Shown: in pieces, positions 1 through 10,022 of the stretch | How the letters are laid out: every line of letters starts with the position of its first letter | How positions within the stretch are numbered: the stretch's first letter is position 1 | Assembly: GCA_037176885.1 (NCBI GenBank) | Contig: JAWWNJ010000037.1 | Coordinates: forward strand, 1,550,001 to 1,614,000 | DNA length: 64,000 nucleotides | Direction: 5' to 3' | Source: Favolaschia claudopus | Lineage: Eukaryota > Basidiomycota > Agaricomycetes > Agaricales > Mycenaceae | Translations under genes and position numbers: made by a program | Notes under the pieces: model-generated | The model's input: only the letters and a program-made list of their open reading frames with translations | What the model was told of the DNA's origin: nothing | Database searches by the model: none

Positions 1-3000
1 AGAAAATAGACTGGATCCTTGTCAATACTGTCTTTGCAGAAAGGTACGAACGCTACCTTACCCGGCCCTGGCGGACTCGGAGGATCGGTGTCTTGTCTTG
101 TCACGTCAACATTCCATGCATTGTTATCCTGTGATGCCGGAAGTCTACGCTTCTTCTGAGCAATATTTCAGAAAGGACCGAGGTTCGACATGTCGACGCT
201 TATCCTGCGTTGTCTTGGAATCCGAGTCGCCAAGCCTCAAAGTGGGACTTGAGAAGCATGTAGATGAAACCTGTTCGAAAAATAGGTTGACAGGTTGGTT
301 GGGACTATTTGCAAGACAGATTGCATCTAACGTGGAAATCATTGTTACAATGGAGTTTTATAGCAAGGAACGCCTCATGGTAGCGATATAACCAGGGCAA
401 AGGCGTAGGGAAAGGGCTGGCCTCGGTCGAAATGGACGTGAAATCGCAATAGTAGTGTGCCGAGATGCTTGAGCGGCACCGTTTTAGTTTAGCTTTCAGT
501 GGACATTTGGCCGGCGAGGTTGTCGGAGGGACAGAAAAAGTAACAGCGTCCGGAGGCAATACTGGCGTGCCTGAATAATCTCGTCAGTTTGAACTTGTAC
601 TAGACGAGAATTTCAGATTTTCCTACTATCTTCGACCGCGACCCAGATCTAACAATAATCATATTATGATGCTTTACCGAACCGAATCGAATGCAGACGC
701 TGCATGTCGCGAGATGAGACGTACCACCCGGGCAGGAACCTATCAGCAGGTTGTGCTCGAAGAGCATCAAAATGCGAGGGAAAGTCAGAAATGACATATG
801 AAACGATTCAAGCAAGCGAGGCACCTGGCATTCCGCTCAATGTGACTGTCTCAAGTCGGGCTGAAACTTCAGCTCAACTCGAAGCACCCGTCAGAGGATG
901 AATCCACGAGCTGTCCAGGCTGATATGCTATTGTGATGAGAATCGATACTTTGTATTCAGTGGACTGCTCACCAGCAAGGTATGCTGCGTAGTCCGTCTC
1001 TTGGCTTTGCATGCCGCGTAATAAATCCCTGGTATTGATTCAATTTCCAAACCACCATGTTTTGCACCGTGGGCAGCCTGCAAGATCTCTAAGCGACTCA
1101 CTAAATCCAAGGTCTCTGTTCTCCGCCGAACGAATACCCCTCGTCGGTTACGCGCTGTCGAAAATGGCACTGACTTGTAATGTCAAACTCTCGAACTCGA
1201 TGTCGTTCATAGCATTGGGCATGTTGACAGGCACTCAGCTGGTGTGAATATAGCAATCACAGCCGCGCGGAGCGTCATTCTCGTTGGCTCTAGACAAAAC
1301 AACCATATTTACTTGGATGCTTCAGCGAACATCAGCGCAGCCGGGAAAAAAGGACTCACGGTTCAGACGTCTTCCACAGACGTCAGTGGAAGCTGCATTC
1401 CAGCTCTCCCGAGGATGCATTCTGACAGGTTCCCAGTCGTGAGCCTGCGAACGAAGACCGAGATGAAGCTGATACGTACGCTCAAAGCATTAGTCGGGAT
1501 TTAATCCGTTGGATCGAATGTTGATGGATATGATACGCAAGCCCAGCCCAGCGTCTCATCAAAGCGCAGATATTTTCGAAGACCCCCTGATCGTAGAGGA
1601 GGAAGCGTCGCGAAGCTCGAACCTGACGCAGGGGTCGGCGAGCGCCGACTTCCGTCAGTCGAGCGAATTCCGGCCAACTGTCAGATTCCTTGGGAGTCAA
1701 ACATAGAGATCTTCCAAGATATGAGAACGACCCTTCGCTCAGTTCAGTACCGGGACACTCGTTGCAAAGTTTCGAGAATAAATCAAGGTGGAATCAAGAG
1801 TCATTGCTTGATCAATGCACATCGCGGGTGGGTTTGTGTTGAGCGGAGTTGCAGTTATGCTAGCCAGAATATGCTCCAAAGGATACATTTAGAATACGCA
1901 GCACGCCCCAAACAGAGTTACAGCTTTCAAGGTGGAAGTCAAGAGGAGAAAGAGAAGTCACGGTCACAGCATCAACGACTCCGTGACACCACGGCCCGGG
2001 TGTCCGGTGTACCGCTTTTTCCAAACAATTTCTAAATTCTCAGTTCTTGCAACTTTTTCACGGCCGCGGGTCGTTGTTGCTCAGCGAAAACCTTTCGGGG
2101 CGTGGTCGCTTTGCCTGCGAATAACCATATTGATACCCCGCTGATCGCCGCCGGCATAGCAAAATTTGCGCCGTATCTTGCGGAGGCACGAGTTTGAGAA
2201 AAGTCGGACTACATCCTCAGCGTCCGTTCAGAAAACAGAGCTAAGTAGCTGCGGTGAGGGGTGAGGTAAAAACGGAGCGCTTCTATGTGTTTGATATTCC
2301 TTCGAACTTAGAACTGCGGAGCGTTTCACTTCGACGCTTTAGGTGTCGCTCTCCGTTAGTTGGAGCAGTATCTCTGGCACAATTCGAAGTCAGAGGGTTT
2401 AATTCACTTCGCGCGTCCATCGTCGTTTGCATCAACAGTGAATACTCCACGGGGGCTGACAAGTCATGTAATTGCGACCCCGTATCTCAGTGGATATTTT
2501 TGCTCTTGGACCAAAGCAGGCAGCGGTTGGTGAGCCTGGACCGGAAAAAGATCTTGTCAATGCTTGTAATCATATCCAAAAAGTAATCGAATCGAATCGA
2601 GTCCCGAGCCCCACTTCCCGACGCGCGTTCCGAGGCAGTCGGGTCGACGACAGTCTATTTCGGGCGGAATGAAATAATTCAAAACATACTTCCTGTCCGC
2701 TTCAAAACAAAGCAAGTGCGAAACTTAATGGGCATGATGTTCCTCCCGACATTCACGCGAGTCGCTGTCGAATTCGCCGATCCCGACAGAACCCTTCGAC
2801 ATGGAATTTTTGCGGTGGGAAGAGAGTAGCGAGGTTTCGAATGGTATGCGGATGCGGCAAATGCAGAGCAGTCGGTCTGAAAGGGAGCAAATAAGTTCTA
2901 ACGTGTCGTCAAGTCAAATAGCATATGTACTTGTTGACTGTTGAAGAGTCATCGTCGATCCCGAGGTGAGAACATTGCGAGCTTCCGTACTCAATGGAGA

Positions 3001-3475
3001 ACTCTCCTTGAAAGTGAGAAGGAAGAAAACGTCTTGAACCAGAGTACGAAAATGGTAAGGCCGACGCGGATTGAATGCCGCGAAAAAGATGAATGTCATG
3101 AAGACGGGAAATTGCCTTACGAGTACTTTAGTAGTCGTTCTTTTCATTTCTCAGGTTGACGGTTTTGAGTTTTTGATCACATCAGTGTGGACACTCTAGA
3201 ATGCAAGGAAAACGCACTTTTCTCCCACGGATTTGATGATAATCTGATTGATTATTTGATCCGTATGCGGCAGACGCTTCGGGCGCTTGGTTTGCTCGTA
3301 GACTTCGTGGAGAGCCTGGTTTAGCTCCAATGTTACTTACACCGAGTCGAAGTTGCTCAACAATGTCTCATATGTTTGTTCTTTACGAATTTCCTTACGG
3401 TGTGCATGTAAGTTCAACTGCAAGGATGATATTGTGCGGCATGTCTTTAAAATGCGTTCAAGTACTGGCGCTATT
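1..3475. other. Gene-free stretch, no supported coding region
   Basis: Open frames here are short (at most about 110 codons), overlap on both strands and show no recognisable domain or convincing splice structure. I saw no tRNA, long tandem repeat or terminal inverted repeat. It may hold decayed transposon or gene remnants too eroded to name. Confidence 0.6.
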
Positions 3476-4744
3476 CTATATACAATCCTCCTCAACCTCT
3501 TTTGAGCGCTCGTATACCGCGACTTTAGACGAGTACTGCATGAAGCGCTGAACAACAGCCGCCCGCGTGTCGGATGGGACGACCCATTCAAGGATGCGAG
3601 TATGGGGTTGGTGAACGGCAGAATTCTCTCCGACGAACTCCACGAAGCTCGAGCTACAGTTGGATAGGTCCACGCGTTTCGCTCTGCAGAGTTCTCTTAT
3701 AAACGTCAACGCAGTCACGTCGAGAGTACGACATGACAAGGCCACGGCCTCGACGGTCTTTAAGTACGATCTGCAAGCCTCCGCAGTTTCAGTCCAACCG
3801 CCCGTACTAGACTCTATGTTGAGCGATTTGAGAGCAGGCAACGCTAGGTTCGCAGGGATGTGAAAGAGAGGTATCGATTCGAGGCCGAGTGTTAGGTGCG
3901 TAACAGACGGCGCGCAAATCGGTGGAAAGTAGGTTCCAAAATCGCCGATAATGTTGACCACGACGAGTTCCAGATAGACGAGAGCCGGGGAGGATATTAG
4001 CATGGCGCTTACGACGGCCCGGTCGATGGCAGTGAATATGTGGCGGAGAGATAGATGCGTTAGTGTCGTATATACTGTGTCTGTCGTCCATGTTGGTGTT
4101 ACGCCATTCAGCCGTAAAATGCGCAGTTGGGGGTCGTCTGACATAGGTGGGAGATCTACGCGCTGGAGGCCAAGCGAAGGTCGATGAGCGTAGCAATGGA
4201 TCGCGGTAATGTGTGTTGAGTTTGGAAGTGATATGGTAGAGAGAATAGTCGAGACGTAGGCGTGTGTCAGGCTTCGTACTAGGATCGTGCTCGCACGCGA
4301 TACCGCCCCGGTGCACAACGGTAGAACGTTTGCTATCCACCTGTCAATGCTTCCATTCGAGCGAGTTGCTCCAGAGAACGCGCTGCCTGTGAGATAGTCG
4401 TTCTCTGTATCAAATGTTAAGCGCAAATTGTTGACGCCCTGCGGTATACGCTCGCATAGAAAAGCCGTGTGGGCCCTTCCCATTGCTATGTGGAAAACTA
4501 TGTCTCTCCAAATTTGTGCTTTAAAGAAATGAATTTTGCGTTGAAATAGAACATGTAAAGCGTACTCACGACATCTATGCATCGTCGTTCTCCATCGACG
4601 ACACACCTTGATAAGATCCCAGCGTGCCTTTTCGCGCATTACCCACGGATTGGCTGAAGCGACGGCGTAGCATAGAATAATCTCGTCCACTTCCGTTGGC
4701 ACAACCTTGTTTCCGCAGGTAAATTGACCGTTGATTTTGACCAT
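3476..4744 (-). CDS. F-box/LRR-type protein
   Basis: Uninterrupted frame of 422 codons. The N-terminus (VPTEVDEIILCYAVA, then VCRRWRTTMHRC) has the form of an F-box that would bind Skp1 in an SCF ubiquitin ligase; the rest is an irregular leucine-rich solenoid ending in an ILEWVVPSDT block. It is paralogous to the plus-strand F-box gene at 21967-23353: TILVRSLTHAY matches HITVTSLTHDC and the solenoid aligns throughout. The minus-strand stretch 4569-4519 has a GTGAGT donor and an AAG acceptor, is 51 nt long (3n), and lies where the paralogue has an intron. The mature protein is therefore probably about 405 aa. The start is the ATG at 4744, just before the F-box. The target protein is unknown. 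Confidence 0.75.
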   Translation of the reverse strand: MVKINGQFTCGNKVVPTEVDEIILCYAVASANPWVMREKARWDLIKVCRRWRTTMHRCREYALHVLFQRKIHFFKAQIWRDIVFHIAMGRAHTAFLCERIPQGVNNLRLTFDTENDYLTGSAFSGATRSNGSIDRWIANVLPLCTGAVSRASTILVRSLTHAYVSTILSTISLPNSTHITAIHCYAHRPSLGLQRVDLPPMSDDPQLRILRLNGVTPTWTTDTVYTTLTHLSLRHIFTAIDRAVVSAMLISSPALVYLELVVVNIIGDFGTYFPPICAPSVTHLTLGLESIPLFHIPANLALPALKSLNIESSTGGWTETAEACRSYLKTVEAVALSCRTLDVTALTFIRELCRAKRVDLSNCSSSFVEFVGENSAVHQPHTRILEWVVPSDTRAAVVQRFMQYSSKVAVYERSKEVEEDCI

Positions 4745-4925
4745 GTAGTAGCAGTTAAAGGCGTATTGACGGCTTCGCTAGCAATGAGTCAGGGGCTTGT
4801 CTCATCCCAGACCCGCAGGCAAGCTATTGAACTGGACTTTGTGGTCGAACTAATCAATTCTCGCATGCATCTTTGTATGATAATCGTGTTGTACGTCTAA
4901 ATAAATATTCTGACATTGCTCGAAT

Positions 4926-5578
4926 CTAGATAGGGCCCAGTCTCCCTCCCACCGCTGCGATCAAGTCGGTGCCTTCACGGATCGCCTTCCAATAGTCTTC
5001 GATGAATCTGATAAATTCAGTGAGCTTTTGAACGTATGAAGGTTGCTAATGAACCACTTACTGTTCGAGGCAGTCTGCTGCCAACTTGGCATTCTCTTCA
5101 CGAAGAGACATGATCCGTTCGCTTCGTTTGTCGTATTCAAGTAGAATGATATTACCGTGCCACTCGCCTTCCTCGTTTTCAAAATGCCCTGCGATGCATC
5201 GGTTGACCGGATGATCGTGCGCGTCAGACTGCTTGACGTGAATAACGGCTATCGCCACGTCGGTCGAAGCCGGAGATCCTTCCCGGAGGGTTACGACCGC
5301 CATGTGTGCCTGCATATTCAGCGTTTCGGGAGCGAGGCCGAACCAAGGTTGGAATCGCAGTCCTCGGTTGCTGTCCATGAGACTTGGTATTCGGATGGTG
5401 AGAGGAAAATCAATTCCGGTGGCGACTAGCGCGCCCGTCAATGTTCTGGGTGACCCCTGTATTTAGAGCGTGAGCTATGGGCGGATCGCACTCAGTATTG
5501 ATTTGTACTCACAAACAACATAGTCATCAGCTGCGACGTTAAAACCACTTCGAGCTCTGTAGTGATAGGGATAGGCAT
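4926..5578 (-). CDS. Orphan 180-aa protein, paralogue of the gene at 27678
   Basis: Three exons, complement(5578-5513, 5456-5062, 5007-4926), join in frame to 180 aa. The protein starts MPIPITTE, has GALVATGIDFPLTIRIPS and FQPWFGLAP motifs, then a WHGNIILLEYD block. No signal peptide or membrane span is seen and I do not recognise a domain. The plus-strand gene at 27678-28322 has the same exon plan: exon 1 is 66 nt and exon 2 is 395 nt in both. Matching lengths over divergent sequence argue for selection on a working protein. It sits behind an F-box/LRR gene on the same strand; the paralogue also neighbours one. Function unknown. Confidence 0.7.
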
Positions 5579-6305
5579 TTCGCAGTTGTGGTTACAGCGA
5601 AGGAGGTGTCTGTATAACTTCGCACAAGAGCTCCCGCTTTACATACAGCGGAAAATCGAAATGTCTTGGAGTTTATGACTGACAGATCCGAGGTTGGGGC
5701 TATGGCTCTGTGACGACTTCATTGACGACACTGTGAATCAGACTCCTGAATGTACGTCCGCCTCCATCGTTTATTGTTTTTACTTGGCGAGGTTGCTGGG
5801 ATTTAGCGGGTATGCCCGGCCGAGCAATGCCATGTTATCGAGTGCGCTCATTTCTGGGTCGCGATGATATGATGATCTGTAAGTCGGTTTTGCTACCTTT
5901 CCGATGGATTCAAGAGACTGTCTTCAGTATATGCCTGTATCCCAAAATTAGTTCGAACTGAAATTCTTTTTAAGGAAAAGGTCGGTCGAGACTCACCTGT
6001 CTTCTCACGACCCCCTCCCCCGATTTATCCCGCCTAACTATCCCACGTATCTATTACGGAAACGACCGGTCGAGACTCACCGAATTTTCCGCGCCCCGCA
6101 CTGTCTCACTATCCTCGAGGCACTTCAAACGTATGATTCAACGCGAAAAGCGCGGAGGCTTGACTGAGTTGCTCTATCAGAATGTTTACTAATAAGAAAC
6201 AATACTGCCCGGAAGGTAGAGTTTTATTAATATATACATAAAGTAAAATACTGAGCGCGGCAATATATTGGCACTATGATGCTGAAACTACGCGCGTACG
6301 CGCGC
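5579..6305. other. Intergenic, crosses the left edge of the duplication
   Basis: Holds the upstream side of the 180-aa gene and, from 6151, the first bases of the duplicated block. Two similar segments near 5980 and 6068 share CGGTCGAGACTCACC. At 6151-6189 a short plus-strand frame reads RGGLTELLYQNVY then stop, which looks like a sliver of an F-box/LRR gene. Otherwise nothing is seen. Confidence 0.5.
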
Positions 6306-7676
6306 TCATTCGAAATATGGCTCGTCGTTGATAAGGCCAACCGTGTAATGCCCTCTGCTAGTTCGTTTCCACTCTACAAACCTGTCCTCATCTTTCTCTT
6401 TCGTCGCCTCGTAAATAGTGTCCACGTTCGACCCCGGCCATCCGAACAAGATGTTGGCCTGCGAATAGGTCAAGTCAGAGGGTACTATCCAACGTTTGAG
6501 GTTCTCGAGAGATGGGAATCCTGGACCGGCGGCTCGGGTAAGGTGAGTGAGAAAGCCGTGTCCAGTGCGTATGTCGATCAAACGCGCAGAGTGTAGTTCA
6601 CCTACAGTGTTCGATCTCCTGTTAATATAGAGCGTATCCAGACATGAACTTTTCTCACCTATGAAGTCTTTTACGGCGCCAGTGTAGTAGAAAGTGCAAA
6701 TGCAACACTGCCTGATTTTGCGAATGACCTCGCCAAAGTCGATCACGAGTTGACGCCATGGAGCGTCTGTTTCTCCTCGCACTGTCAGAGTCGCAATGTT
6801 TGGCAAGGAAAGAATGGACGCCAGCTGCGCGCATCCGCGATCCGAAAGCTCCATGCACAAAGATCGAAGGTGGGGCAGGGTTAACTTCACGTTCCCCAGA
6901 ATTCCGTTGCAAGCGATGCCTTCGACGTCGAGATCTTCGAGCGCTGAACAGCTTCTCAAGAGAAAGATCATTTGATCCCAGTCCATGTAGTTCGCGATGT
7001 AGAACAGGCGCAAGACTGTGATGCCGTGCAAAAGATTTGGGCCGTTATTAACGGGCGCAAGCCCGATGGGATTGATGCGCGAAATAGAGAGCTGGCGCAA
7101 TTGCTGTGATTGGACGGGCTGGAGGTAATTGAAGTTGCCAGAATGGGGCACCATCGCGTAGCATTTGAGCTGCTGAAGGTCCAGAGCGTGCTGCGTCCCA
7201 ATCGCAGACAAAAGAAGAAACAACCCTTGCGGCTCGGCGCAGTCTACTCTCATGGACTTCGCTTGAGCGACCACTGGGCTGAGCAGAGGCCCCACCAACA
7301 TCGCCCATGCCACTAGATCCTGCATAGACTCACATCCCGGTAGATTATCCGCGTCCGTTTCTTCTGCCTCCTCCGTCGACACGTGTACGATCGTGGGGTC
7401 GGTCGTTCTTCCCGCCAAGTCGCATATCAAGCGTACGTGCTCCAAGTCCATGCAGAAGTGCACAAAAACGGTGTCCCACAGTTCACCTTTCACCCGACGT
7501 CAGTATGTTGCGTTGTCCTTAGCCAGTCGCGTACCTGTGGCATACAATAGATTCTTCCATGTCTTATTTACTCTTGCCATCCGCCCTTTGAGCTTCGAGC
7601 ACTTCTCGCGTTCGGGTGTAGAGCGAGCTGCGAGCATGATTATAGTACCGGTGAGTTCTGGTGGAAAGGCCTGCAT
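6306..7676 (-). CDS. F-box/LRR protein, copy 1
   Basis: Three exons, complement(7676-7535, 7486-6659, 6601-6306), give 421 aa. Exon 1 encodes an F-box-like helix set: MQAFPPELTGTIIML followed by MARVNKTWKNLLYAT. The rest is a leucine-rich solenoid beginning GELWDTVFVHFCMDLEHVRL and ending in a WIVPSDL block. The second intron (6658-6602, 57 nt) is 3n and open; splicing it joins DFI to GELHS and restores alignment with DFVSELHS of the paralogue at 25897. Introns 1 and 2 are both phase 1. Probable SCF substrate-recognition subunit of unknown target. An identical gene lies 8,483 bp downstream. Confidence 0.8.
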
Positions 7677-7987
7677 GGTACAGTAGAAAGAAGAAAGCCT
7701 CCTATATATCCGCCCCTAAATCATCATATAGCGAGCCGCGGGCACTCGCTCTATCGCGTTCTCCCGGGCACGGAAACGCGTGCGCGTGCGCGCGTTGGGC
7801 GCTCTAGCCGGCGCAGCATTGGGAGTCTCTGGTTTCATATGTCGTTTGTTCATGCGAGGCAGCGCGCGAGTGCTCCTACCTCGCATTCGCTACGCTCAGG
7901 TCACCTCTGCCCGAACTATAGCTTCCAGCTAACCAATATATATGTACAACTATTGCTCAGACACATTACAGATATACTCGACGTATA
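7677..7987. other. Intergenic with alternating CG/TG tract (repeated at 16160-16470)
   Basis: Upstream region of the F-box gene and downstream end of the 357-aa gene. 7776-7795 is an alternating purine-pyrimidine run (ACGCGTGCGCGTGCGCGCGT) able to adopt Z-DNA. The identical tract in copy 2 is 16259-16278. No gene is seen. Confidence 0.5.
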
Positions 7988-9253
7988 TTAAAGATAAATC
8001 AAGGGTCTATCGCTAAGATTCAATCTGGCCATCTTCTGACTCGTTGGCTCTTCGTCTACCATTGTATCCTGACTCCGTGAACGTTTAAGAAATATGGGAA
8101 CTGAGTCTATGTCCGTAGTAATATGTTTGGGCACTTTCGGTGGAAAGGATTGTTTGAAGAACATTTCCTGAGAATAAATTGAGCGTATGTTTCAAAGAGA
8201 CTGAAGAAATAGCTCACTTTCGAATATTTATCCTCTAATAATGCGATCGACCTTAGTACTAATGTGCACGTATATTTCAGTCCTTCGCTTCGTTTCCCTG
8301 TGCGCCAACCGACGAAGGCATAGCCGACTTCGACTACGTCGCCTACTTGGAAGCATGCCGGCGATTTTTCTTCGACACTGTTGAGATGAGAGTAAGTGAC
8401 AATGAATGAGTCGTCAGAATTCGTAGCCACCTGCTGTCGTCGGTATAGCGCATGTACGACACCCTGTTATCTATACAGTGCGATACCGTTTCGTTCAGGA
8501 ACTGGTGCAACACTCCATCGGGGTCAATCTGGTCGTCCACGGCGATCTTCTGCGCGGATGACGAGTCGCGCCCTACAGTGAAATAGCGACAGTTGAGGTC
8601 GATTGCTACGCCTAGGTTTTCCAGATTGTCGAACGTCGGTTGTATGACTTTGGCGTCAGGTAGTCCTACGTGCATAGCATAGCAGATGTTGTAAATGTTG
8701 TCGAGGGCGCGCTGATAGGAGAGGGTGTTGAGGCCGACGATGCTGACGTGCTGGCGAGCGAATGGAACTTTTGCGGCGTTCAATCTTGCGTCACAAGGAA
8801 CCGAGGCACAGAAGAAAGCAGGTCAAAAAGAAAATTAGACAAGGTACTGAAACGACGTCAGGTTCATACGCACTGATGCTTTCTGACCGGAGGCAAATCC
8901 TTCCTTCGTATCACGCCCACCATTGTCCCCACCGCTTCCTGCCTACCTCCGTCGGCCTTGGTAATCATGGCTTTGGCGTGTCGTCCTCCGTCCATGACCT
9001 TGATGGAAATTTTGTCGATCTGGCGCGGTTCGTTAGTGCGACCAGTTGAGAGTGAACGTCGACCTGACTTACATCGATATCGCAGACAGGTTGAGCCAGT
9101 CCCGAGGCGATCAATGGCGCGCCGTCTCTGCGCAAAATACTCGCCCAATGCTCGACGGATGCCGCTTACAGAGGTAATCAGTATTTCATCGTCGGCTAGT
9201 AATTTGCAGGCGGACATACCGGCGGAATCAATCGGATAATGGCTGTTGAGCAT
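7988..9253 (-). CDS. Agaricomycete protein of unknown function, 357 aa, copy 1
   Basis: Four exons, complement(9253-8874, 8784-8431, 8377-8218, 8167-7988), join in phase to 357 aa. Landmarks are SVSGIRRALGEYFAQ near the start, RQIDKISIKVMDGG, then VGLNTLSYQRALDNIYNICY, DLNCRYF, and CFQVGDVVEVGYAFVGW followed by LVLRSIALLED. From memory, proteins with this order (RQ.KIEKI, a GL-rich helix, GD.VEV) recur in many copies in agaricomycete genomes with no assigned role; that is recollection, not a search. No signal peptide or membrane span. It is transcribed divergently from the 678-aa gene through a 769-bp region rich in repeats, so the two may share control. Confidence 0.7.
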
Positions 9254-10022
9254 AGCTAGCGAAAAGCAGGTGTTGTCCTTTGTTTCAGAATGAGGTCTTA
9301 ACAATATAGGAAAATGAGGAGTCGGACCTAACTCGATTTCAGAATCGAAGGCGATGTGCGTTGATTCGGAGTCCGCTGGATTTCACGTGTATGTCTTGCC
9401 CTCTCTATGCTCGCAAATGGGGTCTTGGCGATGAAAGAAAGTGAGTAGTCGGTCCTAACTCAATTTCGGGATCGAAGGCGATGGGCGGAAAATCGGACTC
9501 CGCTGGATTTCACATGTACGTATTCACTCTCGTTTGCTACAATACTTTGAGTTCCGTTGGGTCTCAGGTTCGTTCAGGGCAAGGCCCTATCAGTACTCAA
9601 TCGAGGTGTTGGTAGAAAGGAACAAGCGATGATACCGTTATGTCACGTTATGTGACATTGACACCTCGATTTTTTTCGGATCTATCCTGCTTATCAGTAT
9701 CGCCGAAAGATTAGAGGCCTAGCCTTTACGTGTGGGCGTCTATTTTATGATGTTGCTTGTCGTCTACCTTCACGTCTGAAACTAACATTTGAGAGCTCTG
9801 AACATTGGACGCTGCTCGTTGCTCGGTTGTCCTTGGCATTCTTTCGATCGAGACTTGGATGTTCCTTTCGCCGTACATATAGGGTTTTGTCTCAAATCTA
9901 AGAGTCTAGAACAGTCTTTTTCGGTTTTCCTCCTGTAACCGTCGATCCGGTTTGATTCAATGCACAGTTTCTTATAAAGCACCTCAGCTCATCGGTACAA
10001 CTGTAGAGTCGCTCCTTCTCTC
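9254..10022. promoter_or_regulatory. Divergent promoter region with direct repeats and nested palindrome (repeated at 17737-18505)
   Basis: This lies between the start codons of two divergent genes. 9313-9395 and 9438-9520 are imperfect direct repeats sharing ATCGAAGGCGATG and TCCGCTGGATTTCAC. 9600-9609 (ATCGAGGTGT) and 9661-9670 (ACACCTCGAT) are perfect inverted arms; inside them TGTCAC (9641-9646) and GTGACA (9652-9657) form a second palindrome. These may be binding sites for a shared regulator; none is identified. Confidence 0.5.

Noticed and set aside
1244..1504. An 86-codon frame and others in the first 3.4 kb
   Set aside because: No similarity to any family I know, heavy overlap with opposite-strand frames and no intron logic.
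9073..9127. An intron with a GTAAGT donor near 9072 and a GCGCCAG acceptor in the 357-aa gene
   Set aside because: Splicing it breaks the frame, while reading through gives RQIDKISIKVMDGG, which fits the family. Treated as coding.
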